A stretch of 64,000 nt of DNA from Cinnamomum chago (taxonomy: Eukaryota; Streptophyta; Magnoliopsida; Laurales; Lauraceae), in assembly GCA_038049695.1 (NCBI GenBank), contig CP142451.1:124779501-124843500 (forward strand), read 5' to 3'. The position numbers and the translations under genes are program-made. Under the pieces are notes generated by a model, which was not told the origin of the DNA, searched no databases, and worked only from the letters and a program-made list of their open reading frames with translations. Below, piece by piece: positions 61,194-64,000 of this stretch; within the stretch, counting starts at the first letter, position 1; every line of letters begins with the position of its first letter.

Positions 61194-61203
61194 ATATATA
61201 TAT
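61147..61203. repeat. (CT)n(TA)n compound microsatellite
   Basis: About 22 CT units followed by six or seven TA units. Confidence 0.95.
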
Positions 61204-61354
61204 GCTGTAATTTTCTTTTTCAATGTTTCTTGATTTTGTTGTGGTTGGATTTTGGGTGTATATTTTTGTGTTGGGCTGATTGTTCCTTTAGAATGTGTTT
61301 AGAAGTGTCTTGTAAAATGTTTGTTTTCATGGGAGATAGATTTTTTTGTAGATC

Positions 61355-61590
61355 AAACCCAAAATGTGGAGCTCCAAAATCACTAGACATACAATGTTTC
61401 TGTAGAGTCGGATTTTCTGGATTTAACACTTTCTATAAATTCAGACCCAAAACGTGGAGCCCCAAAATCACTGGACATGGACTGTTTCTAGAGTTTAAAT
61501 TTTTTTTCTACGTTTAACATTTTCTACAAATTCAGACCTAAAAAGTGGAGCCCCAAAATCCCACGACATGAATGTCTCGATAGAGTTGAA
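61355..61590. repeat. About three diverged 90-bp tandem units
   Basis: The word CC.AAA.GTGGAGC.CCAAAATC recurs near 61359, 61446 and 61538, each time followed by GACAT and later by TTTAACA.TTTCTA.AAATTCAGA. The third unit is partial. Confidence 0.75.
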
Positions 61591-61658
61591 GAACTATTCT
61601 GCAATTTAACAATTTTGTTTTTGGAAGAGCTGATCATATTCATTGTGTACATAGTGTC

Positions 61659-62304
61659 GGTTCCTGTATACTTGTATGTCTGGGGCATCAAAGATTACCC
61701 TTTGGCCGATGTTTTTCATCAAACTAAGGCCCATCCTACAGTGTTGTTGATCATTCGTTCATCAGATGAGGCATACCAACGGATGAGCAATGGACCAAGC
61801 TCAACTCCAATAATCTCAATGATTAAGTGGACTCATGTTCTCCTGAAGATGTTTTCCTTGTGCCTCTGAAGCAACTAAAAGAAGCAATCCTGCTAAACCA
61901 CTTACTACAAAGGATATTATGATTTGAAAAGCAATCCAAATTTTGAGTAGATTAGGCCTGGAATTTCTTCTATCATGCATGTTGAACACATCTAGAAATA
62001 TTTACACCAAAATAGCCCGCCGTAACAATCAAATGCATGAAATCATAGAAATCACAATTCATGTCATAGTTATTTAGAGATCCCAAAACAGCACACTACA
62101 ATCTGAACTACATGATAAAACCGTTGGGGCAAAAGGTACAGCAGTCCTGTAGCTGCACATCCAACACTCTATATAAACTGTCGACGACAACTATAAAAGG
62201 AAAAAAAATTCTGCTGGTGCAAAGCAAACAACTAATTCTACACTCCCATCAAGTTCACCATCAACTTCAACATCCAACATCAAGTTCAACATTCAGTATC
62301 AAGG
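61659..62304. repeat. Dispersed 0.6-kb repeat, copy 2
   Basis: Partner of 31645-32276. Here the left side is not cut by a retroelement, but I see no terminal repeats or target duplication defining an element. The right end diverges after CAACATC.AACATCAAG. Confidence 0.85.
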
Positions 62305-63339
62305 CTTATCTCCAATGCACCCGCTTCAAACATGCTCGTCTCCCATTCAACATAAAGGCTTTCCCCCATGCTCACGGAACATCCAACAGAAAAAATTTAT
62401 AACATGATTTGGATTGAGAAGAGGAGGGAATTCAGATAATGGTGTATATGAAGAAATGGGGAATAATTCAAATAATGGTGACTTAACAGTTCTTGGAGAA
62501 AAAATATTAATGGTTGGATTAGAAACATAAAGGAAAGAGAGCAGGAAAAAAAATTTGCCTATTAAAAGAACAAACAAAGAGAGATGTGTGGGGGCAAAAA
62601 GATGCTACTCTGTCCCACTTCCTTTTTTTTTTGAAAGGTAATGGTAAAATATATTAAAGACTTAAGAAAGGTACAATAAAGATGCAAAGAAAAAACATGC
62701 GTAGATATTAGAGTTAAATACCAACACAAAACAACAAATTACAAATGAGAAAGCAAAGCTACCTCTCTGTCCAACTTCTTTATGGCGATTTTTCTTCTCT
62801 TTTTAGTAGTTTCACATAGAATCCTTTTGTCATTTTCATTTTGCTAGAGGAAAAGAAATTCATCTATCATCTAAGTGGAGTGAGTTTCATTAGCTACAAT
62901 TGACTGTTTGATACTATCATAATAATTAACAAATAGCACATCAAAGCGTTGCATCTTAAGAAAAATGAAGAGAAAAAATAAGAGCAGAGCCTCCACATAC
63001 CTTGTCATCTCATTCCACGTACCCAAAACAAAGAAAGCCAATTCCCAATTCCACACCCACAAAGCTCACTCCCACGAACAAACTGATTAGAATCATATAT
63101 GTCAGTTCCTTTTATTTCTTTTTCCTGTGGTAGCTAGTTTGAAAGACTAGAGCACTATAAAATTCCACACTGCAATCCCCACGGCCAAATGGTTTTTTAT
63201 CCTTTTTATTTTCAAAATGGAACATTATTACAATTGAGGGGCAAAACAGAATTGGGATTGAAAAGGAGTTGCGATGGCAATGCCAATTAGACATATATTT
63301 ATCATTTTTTATCGATGCATTCCATTGAGTTTATGTCTT
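62305..63339. other. Spacer, nothing recognised
   Basis: AT-rich, without a supported gene. T-run/A-run stretches near 62622 look like debris of old insertions. Confidence 0.35.
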
Positions 63340-63610
63340 GTATTCCGGATTTACCGGAGTGGTCCATTGGGTTAGCCAATGACCAGATTCATGATCAAGG
63401 GTACTTTGGTCTTTATACCGAGGCTTTCTTGGGAGCTAAGAAAGCATTGATTATATATATACAATGTAATCAGTAATCTTAGAACTAAGTTGGTGGAATA
63501 GTAAAGAGAGTGAGTTCTCTTTGGTCGTAGACATAGGTACTTTACTGAACCAAGTGTGTGACTTGATTGTCAATCACAAGTTTCACGCTTCCGCACACAC
63601 AACACATTCA
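63340..63610. repeat. Possible copia LTR fragment
   Basis: GAGTGAGTTCTCTTTGGTCGT, GACATAGGTACTTTACTGAACC and CGCTTCCGCACACACAACAC occur in this order and resemble the 3' part of copia LTRs. No ends or coding parts are seen. Fossil; weak. Confidence 0.35.
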
Positions 63611-63664
63611 AACAGCTTGATCAAATAAATCTATTTATTTCATCGAATTAGAGCAAATACATTC

Positions 63665-63835
63665 AAATGGGGCAGTTCGTTTGTATGAAATTGGATAAAT
63701 GAGAATTTATTGTGAGATCCACATATTCACTTACATGGAATTGGAATACACAATTAATTGTCAAATGAGCCTATTTGTTTGCATGTAATTAGAATAAATA
63801 AGAATTTATTATAAGATGGGCTTCTTTATTTGCAT
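63665..63835. repeat. Diverged tandem repeat, about 106 bp per unit
   Basis: TTTGTATGAAATTGGATAAA and TTTGCATGTAATTAGAATAA are each followed by T(G/A)AGAATTTATT(G/A)TA/TGAGA. Confidence 0.6.
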
Positions 63836-64000
63836 ACATGTATTGGCTTGTTAGTTCCACGAAACTAGGAAAGTAAGATAGACTGAATGAAATTTCAGAA
63901 GAAAATAGTCATTTCAATTTAAAAGATAACATGAGAGAAGTTAATGATACCATGAGCCATCCATAACTTAACTAATTTATCTTCTACCATCACATGATCT

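Overview
This is nuclear DNA from a flowering plant, probably a woody dicot; the species cannot be named from sequence alone. The evidence is a NAC transcription factor and an EULS3-type lectin with plant intron structure, plant retrotransposon lineages (Ty1/copia and Ty3/gypsy of the Athila type), hAT, Mutator-like and SINE insertions, and AT-rich spacers full of microsatellites. Gene density is low: I can support only two host genes, both on the minus strand. No rRNA gene, intact tRNA gene or CRISPR array is visible.

Layout. 1-2300: a three-exon NAC gene (397 aa) with a pyrimidine-rich leader and a promoter carrying an exact 34-bp tandem duplication. 2300-16200: gene-poor spacer with diverged tandem repeats, microsatellites and two small hAT-type elements with target-site duplications (11726-12084 and 15149-15279). 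16203-17902: a probable solo LTR flanked by TATAT. 18746-21062: a ricin-B-like lectin of the EULS3 class (359 aa) whose N-terminal arm holds a 29-residue unit repeated three times and whose stop codon is split by the last intron. 21929-22454: another hAT element. 27057-31641: an incomplete copia element on the minus strand. 32956-36593: a 3.6-kb non-coding TGT...ACA insertion with a near-perfect 5-bp duplication. 37011-47840: an Athila-type gypsy element, followed to about 48877 by inverted, shuffled pieces of the same family.

50800-56000 is the most interesting region. A roughly 1.2-kb segment is duplicated in tandem. Copy 1 was hit by a Mutator-like element (51536-54336) with about 230-bp terminal inverted repeats and a perfect 9-bp target duplication; copy 2 keeps the empty site. 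The element carries a captured, decayed fragment of a pectin methylesterase gene, which makes it a Pack-MULE. Its left terminal repeat was then split by a 1.7-kb hAT element with a perfect 8-bp duplication, and that hAT contains a 209-bp near-perfect palindrome. The order of events can be read from the sequence.

56000-64000 holds two tRNA-derived SINEs with 14-16 bp target duplications, a second copy of a hairpin MITE found at 49601, a second copy of an unexplained 0.6-kb repeat whose partner borders the copia LTR 30 kb away, and a few tandem repeats. The two host genes do not form a pathway together; they are isolated genes in transposon-rich DNA.
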